NCBI RefSeq assembly: GCF_003946915.1
Contig: NZ_RPOC01000003.1
Location: forward strand, 248,001-312,000
Reading direction: 5' to 3'
DNA from: Flavobacterium ustbae
Lineage (GTDB): Bacteria > Bacteroidota > Bacteroidia > Flavobacteriales > Flavobacteriaceae
DNA length: 64,000 nt
Shown: one piece after another, positions 52,262 through 61,221 of the stretch
Position numbering within the stretch: position 1 is the first letter of the stretch
How the letters are laid out: each line of letters starts with the position of its first letter
Made by a program: the position numbers and the translations under genes
Notes under the pieces: model-generated
The model's database searches: none
What the model saw: only the letters and a program-made list of their open reading frames with translations
What the model was told of the DNA's origin: nothing

Positions 52262-52283
52262 TCTTTTAAATTATAAGTTATGA

Positions 52284-52397
52284 ATTATGAGTTATGAATT
52301 ATGAATTATGAATTATGAATTATGAATTATAAATTATGAATTTTAACGGATATCAGTTTGCTTTTCGACTAATAATTAATAATTCATAACTCATAAT
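52284..52397. repeat. TTATGAATTATGA tandem and inverted repeat
   Basis: Seven-base units (TTATGAA/TTATGAG) are repeated about eight times at 52275-52340, and ATTATGAGTTATGAATTAT (52284-52302) has an exact inverted partner at 52379-52397, so the block can fold as a 19-bp stem. Confidence 0.85.
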
Positions 52398-52401
52398 TTT
52401 A

Positions 52402-52929
52402 TTATCTTTTTTTCTTCAATTCATATTCAAAATACGGAACTTCTACGCCATTTATGTTAAATGTAAGATCATTTACTTTTTCTGCTCCAAGCTTTAAAAC
52501 CGCTTTTTGCGAACGGAAATTTTCTGATCCAACATGAAAAAGTACTGAATCTACATGCTGAAAAGCATAATCCATCATTAATTTTTTGTTTGAATTATTG
52601 TAAGGTCCGCCCCAATATTTTCTGGTAATAAAAGTATAGCCAATTCCGACATTTGATTTTTCTGGATTGTAATCGTAAAAACTTGTTGTTCCCATTACTT
52701 CACTAGTCTGTTTGTCGAGAATTAAAAAAGAACCTTTTGTAATTATTATATCAAAAAAAGTTTTAAAACCTTCTTTCGTATAACGATCTTTAACTGGATT
52801 TTGTTCCCAAATTAATGGGTCGGAAGCGGCTTCAAATAAGGCTTCAAAATGTTTTTCTTCTAACGGAATTAACTTTGAAATTTCGTTTTCTAAGAAATCG
52901 GGCTGTAAGTTGAAGTTTGATGTTTGCAT
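52402..52929 (-). CDS. GNAT family acetyltransferase (RimJ/RimL-like)
   Basis: 175 aa. IPLEEKHFEALFEAASDPLIW (15-35) at the start and VGIGYTFITRKYWGGPYNNSNKKLMMDYAF (acetyl-CoA region, about 98-127) and FHVGSENFRSQKAVLKLGAEK (about 136-156) follow the RimJ/RimL-type GNAT order. Substrate unknown. Separate transcription from the lactonase gene 28 bases upstream is not certain; they could be an operon. Confidence 0.88.
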   Translation of the reverse strand: MQTSNFNLQPDFLENEISKLIPLEEKHFEALFEAASDPLIWEQNPVKDRYTKEGFKTFFDIIITKGSFLILDKQTSEVMGTTSFYDYNPEKSNVGIGYTFITRKYWGGPYNNSNKKLMMDYAFQHVDSVLFHVGSENFRSQKAVLKLGAEKVNDLTFNINGVEVPYFEYELKKKR

Positions 52930-52957
52930 TTTTTGTTTTTTAGTTAAAGGCTAATTT

Positions 52958-54082
52958 TTAGATTCTTTTAATCTGTACACAAGAAACATTTTCCATTTTA
53001 ATCTGTTTTCCTGTTTTCTTCAATAATCCTGTTTTAGAATCTCTTTTAAAAACAACAACATTTCCGGTTAGAACATTCGATGCTACTAAAAATTTTCCGC
53101 TTTCGTCAAGAGCAAAAACTCGCGGATGTTTTCCTAAAGTAGATTGATAACCAATGTTTTTCAGCAATCCGTTTTCGTCAATAGAAAAAATGGCAATGTT
53201 ATTTTCTTTGCCGCGGTTGGTTGCATATAGAAACTTTCCATCGGGAGAAATGTGAATATCAGAGCTTTCAAAACCTTCTTTTATTTCATCAGTATGTGTG
53301 GCAATGCGCTGAATTTTAGTTAAAACGCCATTTTCATAACTGTAAACGCTTATTTGTCCTGCCATTTCTTCAATGCAATATCCCCATTTTTGATTGGGGT
53401 GAAAAGTAAAATGTCTTGGCCCAGCTTCTAAATCAGTTTTCGTAAACGGATTTGCAGTTTCTGACAAAGGCTTTTTCTGATTTTCATCAAAAGCATAACA
53501 GCGAATTTTATCGGCTCCTAAATCGGGTAGAAACAAATAATCACCTTGCGGAGAAAACACGGCCGAATGCACATGAGATTTGGTTTGTCTCTCTTTATTA
53601 AAGCTTCCGTCTGTATATTGAAAATTCTGCGCAATCGAATCGATTTTGCCGTTTTCTAAAATAGGAAAAACCGAAACGCTGCCTTCTGTATAATTGGCAT
53701 TGGCTAGCCATTTTCCGTTTTTATGAACGCTGACATAAACGGGATTTTCTCCACCGCTTCTTTGGCTGTTTAAAAAAGTCAAAGTTTTGGATGATGGATT
53801 AAATTCAAAACTGCTTACGCTTCCCGCATTTGGAGTTTTGGTATCAGTACAGGCATAAACATATTTTCCGTTTGGAGAAACGGTCAAATAAGACGGATTC
53901 ACAATGTTTTTAACAGAAGTAAATTTGGTTAGTTTTCCGCTTATTGTGTCTAATTGATAAACTTGAATAGCTTCAGCTGTTTTATCACGATTGTAAGATC
54001 CTAAAAACACGTAGGTATTTTGAGAAAATAGGGTTATTGTTAAGAGAAATGCAATTGCAGAATAGTATATTTTTGGTTTCAT
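52958..54082 (-). CDS. Lactonase family seven-bladed propeller (secreted)
   Basis: 374 aa with a signal peptide (MKPKIYYSAIAFLLTITLFSQ). Repeated blade motifs VSPNGKYVYACTD, VHKNGKWLANANY, FSPQGDYLFLPDLGADKI, HISPDGKFLYATNRG and LDESGKFLVASN define a PgL/YbhE-type propeller. The family includes 6-phosphogluconolactonases, but a secreted copy is more likely to act on other lactones. Role open. Confidence 0.88.
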   Translation of the reverse strand: MKPKIYYSAIAFLLTITLFSQNTYVFLGSYNRDKTAEAIQVYQLDTISGKLTKFTSVKNIVNPSYLTVSPNGKYVYACTDTKTPNAGSVSSFEFNPSSKTLTFLNSQRSGGENPVYVSVHKNGKWLANANYTEGSVSVFPILENGKIDSIAQNFQYTDGSFNKERQTKSHVHSAVFSPQGDYLFLPDLGADKIRCYAFDENQKKPLSETANPFTKTDLEAGPRHFTFHPNQKWGYCIEEMAGQISVYSYENGVLTKIQRIATHTDEIKEGFESSDIHISPDGKFLYATNRGKENNIAIFSIDENGLLKNIGYQSTLGKHPRVFALDESGKFLVASNVLTGNVVVFKRDSKTGLLKKTGKQIKMENVSCVQIKRI

Positions 54083-54084
54083 TT

Positions 54085-54200
54085 TTAGTTTTTTGTTTCA
54101 GGTTTCAGGTTTCAGGTTTCAGGTTTCAAGTTTTTCCTTCTACTTCACTTTGAACCTTTGTTTCTTTGAGCCTTTGTTTCTTAAAAAAAGCCTTTGTTGC
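54085..54200. repeat. GTTTCAG tandem repeats and CTTTG units
   Basis: GTTTCAG is repeated in tandem four times (about 54096-54125), followed by units with the core CCTTTGTTTCTT (54150-54200). Related to the repeats at 30586, 40128 and 48255. Confidence 0.8.
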
Positions 54201-54206
54201 TTAAAC

Positions 54207-55310
54207 CTATCGAATGTTAAGCCACCACTGTTTAAACTCTTGCTTTTCATTTTTCAGTTCGACTGCTTCGCCTATCTTAGGCGTGATTAATGGAATTGGA
54301 TTTTCAGACAAACTATTCAATTCAGTTACTTTTTTCAAAGGTTCGTCCCAAGCGTGAAGCGATAATGCAAATTTTGAAGAATGAACCGGAAAAACTCTCT
54401 TTGCTTTCAGGTCTTTCATTGCCTTTATGACATCTTCTGGCAGATTATGAATGTATTTCCAGCTCTGGTTGTATTGTCCATTGTCAATTAAAGCAATATC
54501 AAAAGGGCCGTATTTTTCACCAATTTCAGCAAAATGCGAATCGTAACCGCTGTCTCCGCCCAAGTACATTTTAAAATCGTTGCTTTCTAAAATAAAAGAA
54601 GTCCAAAGTGTATTGCATCTTTTAAAACCTCTGCCCGAAAAATGTCTTGATGGAGCGGTATGAATCGTAAGATTTTCATCTAATTGAATTGTGCTGTACC
54701 AGTCTTTTTCGATAATTATTGCTGCAGGGAAACCCCAGAATTCAAAATGCGAGCCCACGCCAAGTGCAGTAATAATCTGTTTGGTTTTAGGTTTTAGTTT
54801 TAAAATCGTTTCATAATCCAAATGATCGTAATGATCGTGTGTAATTAGTAGATAATCTATTTCTGGAAGATCATCAACCGTATAAATATCAGACCCTTTA
54901 AAAGATTTTGTGGTTCCTGGAATAGGAGAGGCGTTTCCGCTGAAAACGGGATCGATTAAAAAGCGTTTTCCTTCCAATTGAATAAAGTATGACGAATGCC
55001 CGAACCAAACCAAAATATCCTGATCTAAAGAAAGTTCAAGTAAATTGGTTTTTACAGAAGGAATTAAATCTGTCGGAATTTTTTTTTCTACTTTTTTAAA
55101 GAAAAAATCATAAAAAACTTTAGAATAACTCGCACCTTCAGCAAGATCTGGAGTAAAATTCTGGTTTTCGAATTTTCCGTTTTTATATTGAGGCGAGTTT
55201 TGAATTTGTATCAGTCTTTCGCCAGACGGTGCTTTTCCAAATTTAGGATGTTGCAAAAACAGGTAAACGGCAAGTATTAGTAGAAATATCAGAATTAAGA
55301 ATGTGGTCAT
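54207..55310 (-). CDS. MBL-fold hydrolase (UlaG/NAPE-PLD-like), membrane-anchored
   Basis: 367 aa. One N-terminal membrane segment (about 3-18), then a metallo-beta-lactamase fold with the metal motif THDHYDHLD, the GHSSYFIQ start and PSRHFSGRGF, GDSGYDSHF and PVHSSKFALSLH ligand positions. NAPE-PLD/UlaG-type enzymes fit best. It is translationally close to the DUF1801 gene upstream (1 base between stop and start), and that to the serine hydrolase gene (2 bases), so these three form one operon. Substrate unknown. Confidence 0.9.
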   Translation of the reverse strand: MTTFLILIFLLILAVYLFLQHPKFGKAPSGERLIQIQNSPQYKNGKFENQNFTPDLAEGASYSKVFYDFFFKKVEKKIPTDLIPSVKTNLLELSLDQDILVWFGHSSYFIQLEGKRFLIDPVFSGNASPIPGTTKSFKGSDIYTVDDLPEIDYLLITHDHYDHLDYETILKLKPKTKQIITALGVGSHFEFWGFPAAIIIEKDWYSTIQLDENLTIHTAPSRHFSGRGFKRCNTLWTSFILESNDFKMYLGGDSGYDSHFAEIGEKYGPFDIALIDNGQYNQSWKYIHNLPEDVIKAMKDLKAKRVFPVHSSKFALSLHAWDEPLKKVTELNSLSENPIPLITPKIGEAVELKNEKQEFKQWWLNIR

Positions 55311-55311
55311 T

Positions 55312-55734
55312 TTATTTGGAAGGATATAAATTTTGGGTGTATTCCATTGAACGTAAAATTATCTTTTTTAAGATTTCAATATCAATGTCCGCTAATTTTT
55401 TAATGTAAATGCAGGCTTTAGAAGAGGTATGTTTTCCGAGTTGAGATAAAAGTTCTTCTCTGTTTTCTTCTGGCAAATAAAAATAGACCGTCATGGCTGC
55501 TTTTCTTGGAGAGAACCCAGCTAAAGGCGCGTCGCCTTCGTGTCCGCTATCGTATTTGTAATGATAACTTCCAAAACCAACAATACTTGGGCCCCACATT
55601 TTGGGTTCAAAACCCGTGATGTTCTGCATTATTTTTACCAATTCAAAAGCATCGTTTCTTTTTGCTTCATTTTCTACGGCATTTATAAAATCGGTAACGC
55701 TGTTGGAAGTTTCGGTTGTTTTATTAGTCGCCAT
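55312..55734 (-). CDS. DUF1801 protein
   Basis: 140 aa. The order DFINAVENEAKRNDAFELVK, MWGPSIVGFGSYHY, AGFSPRKAAMTVYFYLP and KACIYIKKLADIDIEILKKI is the second DUF1801 branch (GxGSYHYKYxSG type). It sits between the MBL hydrolase and the serine hydrolase genes with 1- and 2-base gaps, so all three are co-transcribed. Confidence 0.88.
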   Translation of the reverse strand: MATNKTTETSNSVTDFINAVENEAKRNDAFELVKIMQNITGFEPKMWGPSIVGFGSYHYKYDSGHEGDAPLAGFSPRKAAMTVYFYLPEENREELLSQLGKHTSSKACIYIKKLADIDIEILKKIILRSMEYTQNLYPSK

Positions 55735-55736
55735 TT

Positions 55737-56786
55737 TTATTGTTTTTGATTGAATAAATCACTTTTCAAAAGCAGGTTTTTGATTGTAATTCCAGTTTTA
55801 TAAAACAAATCAGAATTTGCGTTCATTTCATTTTCTAACACAATCATACTCACATCGCTTACAGGAAAATACAAATTTACAGAAGAAAATCCATTGCCGA
55901 GACCAGTGTGTCCATAATATTTAGGCGATTCTTTATCTACAATTCTAAGTCCGTAACCGTAACCTATTTTTTCTTTTCCAAAAACATTATGCTGTGCCAG
56001 AATATTATATTGTAGCATTAATTGATAGGTTTCGGGTTTTAAGATTTTTCCTTTATGCAGATTGTTGTTCCAAATCAATAAATCATTTGCAGTTGAAACA
56101 ATGCCGGCAGACGGAACTTTTTCTGGAGTAATCAAAGAATTTTCAGCTTTTTCTATCTTATTATTTTCATTCATATAACCTGTAACCAAATTTTGAGTAT
56201 TGCCTTCAGAATAACAAAAAGTATTATTCATTTTAAGCTTTTTAAAAAGAGCGCTTGCCATTTCTGCATACGTTTTATTAGAAACAGATTCAATAATCAA
56301 ACCTAGAAAAGGATAACCTTCATTGCCATATTTAAATTGGCTTCCGGGTTTAAAAGCCAAAGGTTTATTCAGATCTACAATTCCGTGTGTATGATTTAAC
56401 AACTGATGAGTAGTAATAGAATCTGCCCAGCTTTGCTTTAGATTCGGCAGATATTTTCTAATGGGAACTTGCAAATCTATTTTTCCCTGCTCGACTTCTT
56501 TCATAATCAAAACTGCAGTAATTTGCCTTGTATTCGACATGATTTCAAACTGGCTGTCCATTTTTAAAGGTGCCTTTTTATCAAAATCTGCAAAACCCAC
56601 AGCTTTACTGTAAATTGATTTTCCGTTTTTAGAAATTAAAATTGTTCCATTAAATTTTGGAGAAGAATTGCTTAAAACACTGTCAATCTGGGGAGCAATT
56701 GTTGCATTTTTTTGAGCGAAAGAATTCCAATTTGAAAATAGAAAAAAGACAGCTAGTAATGCAGAGAATCTAAAAATGGAATTCAT
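55737..56786 (-). CDS. Secreted beta-lactamase-like serine hydrolase with altered SxxK motif
   Basis: 349 aa with a signal peptide (ending SFAQK, about residue 25). The class C beta-lactamase/PBP fold is clear: YGN at 153-155 as the YxN motif, HTG at 293-295 as the third box, and the KIDLQVPIRKYLPNLK block. The first box, normally SxxK, reads SNTR (S84-R87), so the catalytic Lys is replaced by Arg. Either a non-catalytic member or one with an Arg general base. First gene of the operon with DUF1801 and MBL hydrolase. Confidence 0.88.
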   Translation of the reverse strand: MNSIFRFSALLAVFFLFSNWNSFAQKNATIAPQIDSVLSNSSPKFNGTILISKNGKSIYSKAVGFADFDKKAPLKMDSQFEIMSNTRQITAVLIMKEVEQGKIDLQVPIRKYLPNLKQSWADSITTHQLLNHTHGIVDLNKPLAFKPGSQFKYGNEGYPFLGLIIESVSNKTYAEMASALFKKLKMNNTFCYSEGNTQNLVTGYMNENNKIEKAENSLITPEKVPSAGIVSTANDLLIWNNNLHKGKILKPETYQLMLQYNILAQHNVFGKEKIGYGYGLRIVDKESPKYYGHTGLGNGFSSVNLYFPVSDVSMIVLENEMNANSDLFYKTGITIKNLLLKSDLFNQKQ

Positions 56787-56861
56787 TGTGATGTTTGGAA
56801 AGGTTTATGGTTTGTTGTTTGTTGTTTGTTGTTTGTTGAAGATCTTAACTGGAACTGTAAA

Positions 56862-57230
56862 TTAAAACATTCCGTTTTCGTTTATGGAATCTTTGGGTAC
56901 GGGCTGCCCTAAATCCCAGAGTTCGATAATTTTGTCGCCATCAAATTTTAGAATATGTACAACCGCAAAACCAATGTCTGAAGGTATCTGTTTGAGATGC
57001 GAATGTACAGCGACCAAATTGCCATCTTCTAAAATATGGTGAATTTTAAAAACCTTGTTCGGATTTGCTCTGGCAGACTCTTCCATAGCAAGCATTAACG
57101 TTTCTGCATCGCCTTTGAAATGGGCATTATGATGTTTAAAATTTTTCCCGACATACAATCGAAAGCCTTCGTGAGAATGCCCTTTTGCTGCCAATTTCAG
57201 GAAGTTTTTAGCGATTTCTTTCTTAGTCAT
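56862..57230 (-). CDS. NTF2/SnoaL-like protein
   Basis: 122 aa, one cone-shaped NTF2-like domain (FLKLAAKGHSHEGF at the start, AVHSHLKQI and FKFDGDKIIELWDLGQPVP at the end, a pattern seen in ketosteroid-isomerase-like proteins). No confident active site. The preceding gap holds a short run of GTTTGTT repeats. Confidence 0.85.
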   Translation of the reverse strand: MTKKEIAKNFLKLAAKGHSHEGFRLYVGKNFKHHNAHFKGDAETLMLAMEESARANPNKVFKIHHILEDGNLVAVHSHLKQIPSDIGFAVVHILKFDGDKIIELWDLGQPVPKDSINENGMF

Positions 57231-57375
57231 GATTCAGGATTTAATAGCAAACTAAGTTATAAAATTAAGCTTTATAAATTTTGCAGAAAAGAATTCTAAA
57301 TTTATAAAATTAAATGCTTCTGTTTTTATTGGACTAAGATCTACGCCAAAGTTTTATTTAGCGTATTTATGAAAT

Positions 57376-57864
57376 TTATTCTCTTGTTGATAATTTTCTT
57401 TCGGCTTCCGTTTGAGGTTTTCCGGTAGAATTAGGTTCGCCTTTTCCTGTTTCAATAAGTTTCTTTAAACTATTCTGAATGTAATTTGTCCAACCCGATT
57501 TGCAAACTTCAAAACATTCGTATTCTGGAACCAAACCAACATGGGTAAAAGTGAGTTTCGTTTTGTCATTTTCTTTCGAAATAGCAAAAACTGCAGTTGT
57601 ATTGGTCCATTCTTTGTCGTCTTTTGTAAAACTGAAATAATTTTCTTCGATCAACCAAACGATTTTCTGATTTGGAATGACTTCAATCAACTTTATTTTA
57701 CAACGGTGAACATCTTCATAATGATACTTAAATTCATCTCCTTTATTTGCTGTTTTTCCTTCAATTTCTTCAGACCACCAGCCACGAACATTTTGAATTG
57801 CTTTAAAAACTTCTTCTTGTGATTGATTGACAAGTATAGTTGTGGTAAAATCTTGCGTATTCAT
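57376..57864 (-). CDS. SRPBCC / AHSA1-like protein
   Basis: 162 aa. FTTTILVNQSQEEVFKAIQN at the start, NVRGWWSEEIEG, KIKLIEVIPNQKIVWLIEEN and the closing helix KSGWTNYIQNSLKKLIETG are typical of the domain. It is followed by a Lys/Glu-rich tail of about 20 residues. Second SRPBCC gene in the window; not an obvious copy of the 48529 gene. Confidence 0.88.
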   Translation of the reverse strand: MNTQDFTTTILVNQSQEEVFKAIQNVRGWWSEEIEGKTANKGDEFKYHYEDVHRCKIKLIEVIPNQKIVWLIEENYFSFTKDDKEWTNTTAVFAISKENDKTKLTFTHVGLVPEYECFEVCKSGWTNYIQNSLKKLIETGKGEPNSTGKPQTEAERKLSTRE

Positions 57865-58033
57865 AATTAATTGATTTTTAAATTAGTAAAGTAAAATTAC
57901 AATCTAAAAATCAATTAATTAAGGCGTTAAAAGACAATTTTAAGGTGTGTTTCGGACAAGTGCTATTTAAGATTTCTGATTTTAGATTTTAGATTTTTTT
58001 TGGAATTTGGAATTTCAAATTTTGGAATTTTAA

Positions 58034-58627
58034 TCAAAAAACTTTTTTAATTTTTTCTGGTATTTTATTAATCACATCAAAATGTTTATCCATTACATTT
58101 TCAAGGTTTAAAGTTCCGCCCAGAATAATCATTTCTTTATTTGTAAAACGTTTTCCAAGCCTATCTTCTAGCATAATTTTTTCCATGCTTTGCGCCATTT
58201 CAATTTCATGAAGAAAATCATTCGGATGTCCTGCCGTGCAAATTACAAGTCCGTACGGAATTGTTTTCATTTTTCTAGAAGTTTCATTTTGTCCGTAAGC
58301 ATATCCAACAGAATATACGCGGTCAAACCAGCCTTTTAGTTTTGCAGGGCAATCGCTCCACCAAACGGGATATAAAAAGATAATGCAATCTGCTTTTTCT
58401 ATTTTTTCTTGTTCTGCTAAAACATCTGCAGGAATCGGAAGTTCTGTTTTTGCAAAGCCTTCACGCTCGTATTCTTCCTCAGACATATCGCTGGCAAAAC
58501 TCGATGCGTACAAATCAGAAATAGTAACATTCCAGTTCTCTTCGGCTAAGGCAAGTTTTATTCTTTCTAAAACTTGAAAAGTATACGATTTTTTGCTCGG
58601 ATGCGCGTAAACAATTAAAATATTCAT
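58034..58627 (-). CDS. NAD(P)H-dependent FMN oxidoreductase (flavodoxin-like)
   Basis: 197 aa. LIVYAHPSKKSYTFQVLERI (3-22), ADCIIFLYPVWWSDCPAKLKGW (80-101), FDRVYSVGYAY and TAGHPNDF are hallmarks of the MdaB/KefF-like quinone reductases of the flavodoxin-2 fold. Protects against quinone or electrophile stress in relatives. Single gene. Confidence 0.9.
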   Translation of the reverse strand: MNILIVYAHPSKKSYTFQVLERIKLALAEENWNVTISDLYASSFASDMSEEEYEREGFAKTELPIPADVLAEQEKIEKADCIIFLYPVWWSDCPAKLKGWFDRVYSVGYAYGQNETSRKMKTIPYGLVICTAGHPNDFLHEIEMAQSMEKIMLEDRLGKRFTNKEMIILGGTLNLENVMDKHFDVINKIPEKIKKVF

Positions 58628-58694
58628 TTCTAGATTTTAAGCTATTTTAAAAATGTTTAATTTGTACGAAAATACGAATTAAATTGAAATAAAA

Positions 58695-58901
58695 TTATTC
58701 TTCAGAAAATTCTAAAATATCTCCAGGCTGGCAATCCAAAACTTTGCAGATGGCTTCGAGTGTACTAAAACGGATAGCTTTTGCTTTGCCCGTTTTTAAT
58801 ATGGAAAGATTGGATAAGGTAAGGTCTACTTTTTCTGAAAGTTCGTTTAATGACATTTTTCTTTTAGCCATCATGACGTCTAAATTTACTATAATAGGCA
58901 T
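58695..58901 (-). CDS. Small XRE/Cro-type HTH regulator (YozG-like)
   Basis: 68 aa, a helix-turn-helix protein with almost no extra sequence: MIVNLDVMMAKRKMSLNELS, EKVDLTLSNLSILKTGKAKA, CKVLDCQPGDILEF. It follows the DUF2975 gene by 10 bases. The DUF2975/XRE pair is common in Firmicutes and Bacteroidota; the membrane protein may control the regulator or the reverse. Confidence 0.92.
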   Translation of the reverse strand: MPIIVNLDVMMAKRKMSLNELSEKVDLTLSNLSILKTGKAKAIRFSTLEAICKVLDCQPGDILEFSEE

Positions 58902-58911
58902 ACTTTTTCGT

Positions 58912-59454
58912 TTAAATGGTTAAATCAATTTCAGATTGAATTTCGATTCCTCTTTTAAAAATCTGCCCGATAACAAACATTACAATTGCCATAAAAATCC
59001 AAATACTGTGGCCTTCAAGATTAAGTGATTCTAAAGAAGGAAGTTTTACACCATTCATAATGAGCCAATTGTTGAATTTGAAAGCCCAGTAAGAAAATAA
59101 ACCAATCCCGAAAGCCAAATACGAAAGATAAGCTATAAAGCGTCCTGTTTCTGCCGTAAATGGTTTTTCGATATTTAATTTCTTTTCATGCAACATTTTG
59201 ACAATCAGATAAAACATTATTGCTTTTAACACGGCGACAATACTAATAAAACATATTTCTTGAATATAATAACTAGCATTGTAATTGTATAAATCTAGCA
59301 AATTAAGAAAACGTGCGTTATACGAATTTACCGTCATTGTGTAAACTCCGTTAAAAAGATACATGCCAGCTTCTACGCATAAGCCGACAAAAATAATCCA
59401 TGATAAAATATTCAGGATTTTTAGAATCTGCGGTGTTCCAATTTTAATTTCCAT
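58912..59454 (-). CDS. DUF2975 membrane protein
   Basis: 180 aa from the ATG at 59454. A TTG nine bases upstream would add three residues and is less likely. Four hydrophobic segments, with the conserved loop between the third and fourth, and GRFIAYLSYLAFGIGLFSYW typical for DUF2975. It lies 10 bases before the XRE regulator gene and forms a pair with it. Function of the family unknown. Confidence 0.88.
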   Translation of the reverse strand: MEIKIGTPQILKILNILSWIIFVGLCVEAGMYLFNGVYTMTVNSYNARFLNLLDLYNYNASYYIQEICFISIVAVLKAIMFYLIVKMLHEKKLNIEKPFTAETGRFIAYLSYLAFGIGLFSYWAFKFNNWLIMNGVKLPSLESLNLEGHSIWIFMAIVMFVIGQIFKRGIEIQSEIDLTI

Positions 59455-59534
59455 AACAGTCAATATTAAAATTAATGCTGCTAAAATAATAAAAATTTAT
59501 TGATAAACAATAAATAAATAATTTTTATCAAAAA

Positions 59535-59564
59535 AAGCTTCTGCGTTACAATTTGCAGAAGCTT
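59535..59564 (-). terminator. Terminator of the DUF4919 gene
   Basis: AAGCTTCTGC (59535-59544) and GCAGAAGCTT (59555-59564) form a perfect 10-bp stem; on the minus strand a T run follows. Confidence 0.9.
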
Positions 59565-59589
59565 CTTAGTTTTATATTTTAAAAAGTAT

Positions 59590-60270
59590 TTAGCGAAGTG
59601 CTTTTCGTTCGTTTTCCAGCATTTTTTCGATATTAAAATAAATTCCGTCTACTTTGTAAACTCCTTTTTCAAAGCTTAGATAATCACAATCACCAACAAG
59701 TGACTGCCCTTTCGATTCGATTTCAAAAAGGTTGAGCAAAATATATTCGTGATCGACCATTAAAACATGAAAACCGGTTTCGCAATTCTTTCCGTCACCA
59801 GAAGAAAGAATTACATTCATAATACTGTGAAATTTATAAGAAGTCACTTTTGCGGCTTCTTCGTCGCCTTTTAAGTGATAAATGTAGGACAGGTAATTAA
59901 GCTGTCGCAAGTCAAATGGAAATTCGGTTATAGAATTATTGGCTAGTTTGATAATCTCATCATAATCTTGAACTTCAAGCTTCTCTTTATTATAATAAGT
60001 GCGAAGCTTTTCATCATCTGGAGCTGTCCAAAAGGCATTGTATTTAGGCTGAAAAACATACCCAAGATATAAATGTCGATATTCTTCGGTAGTTAAAAGC
60101 GTATCGTTTTTTACTAGCCTTTCCATCAATTTTGGATAAAAGAATTTTGAATTTTTATCGGAGATTTCTTTTTCGATTGCTTTATAATCTGGTTTAGTAA
60201 AACCAAATTCCTGCGCATTCAATTGAATTCCGAAGCAAAAAACAAAAATAAAAATTAGTTGTTTTAGCAT
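59590..60270 (-). CDS. Secreted DUF4919 protein
   Basis: 226 aa with a signal peptide (MLKQLIFIFVFCFGIQLNAQ). KPDYKAIEKEISDKNSKFFY (about 26-45), LTTEEYRHLYLGYVFQPKYN, and the helical repeat part following is the DUF4919 outline common in Bacteroidota; the LGYVFQPKYNAFW block is characteristic. TPR-like helices are likely. Role unknown. The intergenic stretch to the next gene shows nothing special. Confidence 0.8.
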   Translation of the reverse strand: MLKQLIFIFVFCFGIQLNAQEFGFTKPDYKAIEKEISDKNSKFFYPKLMERLVKNDTLLTTEEYRHLYLGYVFQPKYNAFWTAPDDEKLRTYYNKEKLEVQDYDEIIKLANNSITEFPFDLRQLNYLSYIYHLKGDEEAAKVTSYKFHSIMNVILSSGDGKNCETGFHVLMVDHEYILLNLFEIESKGQSLVGDCDYLSFEKGVYKVDGIYFNIEKMLENERKALR

Positions 60271-60369
60271 GATTTATAAGGTTTTAGGTTAGCGTTTTGA
60301 CGTTACTAAAATACAAATTTTTCTGACACAAAACTTTCTTATAATCAAAAGCTTTATGTTGTTTTAAAG

Positions 60370-60756
60370 CTATTTTAAACGAATGAGAATGCCTTTTCGT
60401 TTGACAATATTTTTATAATCCCATTGAATTTCTCTCCCTTTTTCGAGCCAGCGTTTCAGATCTTGTTCGTTTATTTGATCGGTATTTGTATAACGTTTTT
60501 CAGCTGCTTTAAAAGAACCTTCGTTTTGAAGTTCTTCTTCATCAAAAGATTGTCCGCTCCAGAAAAGTAACCTAACAGAATCTTTTAATTTGCTGTAACC
60601 TACAATCGGATTTCCATCTAAAAACCAAACCGGATGCGCGTGCCAAATTTTGTTTTCGGCTTCAGAAAGATTTTTACTAATTATGGTATAAAGAGCATCG
60701 CAGATTGCTTTATTTTCTGCTGTCTGAGAATTGTTATAATCTTGAATCGGATTCAT
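60370..60756 (-). CDS. DUF1801 protein
   Basis: 128 aa. ICDALYTIISKNLSEAENKI, HAHPVWFLDGNPIVGYSKLK, VRLLFWSGQSFDEEELQ and WDYKNIVKRKGILIRLK give the DUF1801 order; third DUF1801 gene of the window. It is followed by the GNAT gene 18 bases upstream, same strand, so co-transcribed. Confidence 0.88.
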   Translation of the reverse strand: MNPIQDYNNSQTAENKAICDALYTIISKNLSEAENKIWHAHPVWFLDGNPIVGYSKLKDSVRLLFWSGQSFDEEELQNEGSFKAAEKRYTNTDQINEQDLKRWLEKGREIQWDYKNIVKRKGILIRLK

Positions 60757-60774
60757 TTTTTAGTATTTTTTGGG

Positions 60775-61209
60775 TTATACAATCTCTTTGGTTAACTCAA
60801 ATAAAATATAAGTTCCGTTGCTCGAATGCCCTTTAGATTTTTCTTTAAATCCTTTTTTTATATAAAATTCAATTGCTTTGGAATTGCTTTCAAGGCATTT
60901 TAAGGTAATAGGAAATGTAGTTTTCTGTATTGCTGCTTTTAATAATTCGGTGCCAATGTTTTTTCCCTGATATTTAGTATCAATGTAAAGATGATGAATA
61001 AAGTTGTTTGGCATCCAGATCGAAATAAATCCAACAAGAATATCATCTAGAAAAGCCGTTAGAACATATTCTCCCTGCGTTTGTTTGTCAAAATCTTCGA
61101 GTTTAAATTCAGATGTGTCTTGTTCTAAAAAGGTACACTGTCTTTCGTTTAAGAATAGTGCTCTTAAAGACTGTAAATCGATTTCTCTAAATTCTATTAT
61201 GCGTATCAT
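60775..61209 (-). CDS. GNAT family acetyltransferase
   Basis: 144 aa. LVGFISIWMPNNFIHHLYID (about 58-77) leads into the acetyl-CoA loop QGKNIGTELLKAA (R/QxxGxG/A, about 80-92) and LKCLESNSKAIEFYIKKGFK (about 102-121). Substrate not predictable. It is 12 bases from the Sufu-domain gene and 18 bases from the DUF1801 gene, so the three are probably one operon. Confidence 0.9.
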   Translation of the reverse strand: MIRIIEFREIDLQSLRALFLNERQCTFLEQDTSEFKLEDFDKQTQGEYVLTAFLDDILVGFISIWMPNNFIHHLYIDTKYQGKNIGTELLKAAIQKTTFPITLKCLESNSKAIEFYIKKGFKEKSKGHSSNGTYILFELTKEIV

Positions 61210-61221
61210 TTTAGAAATGAA

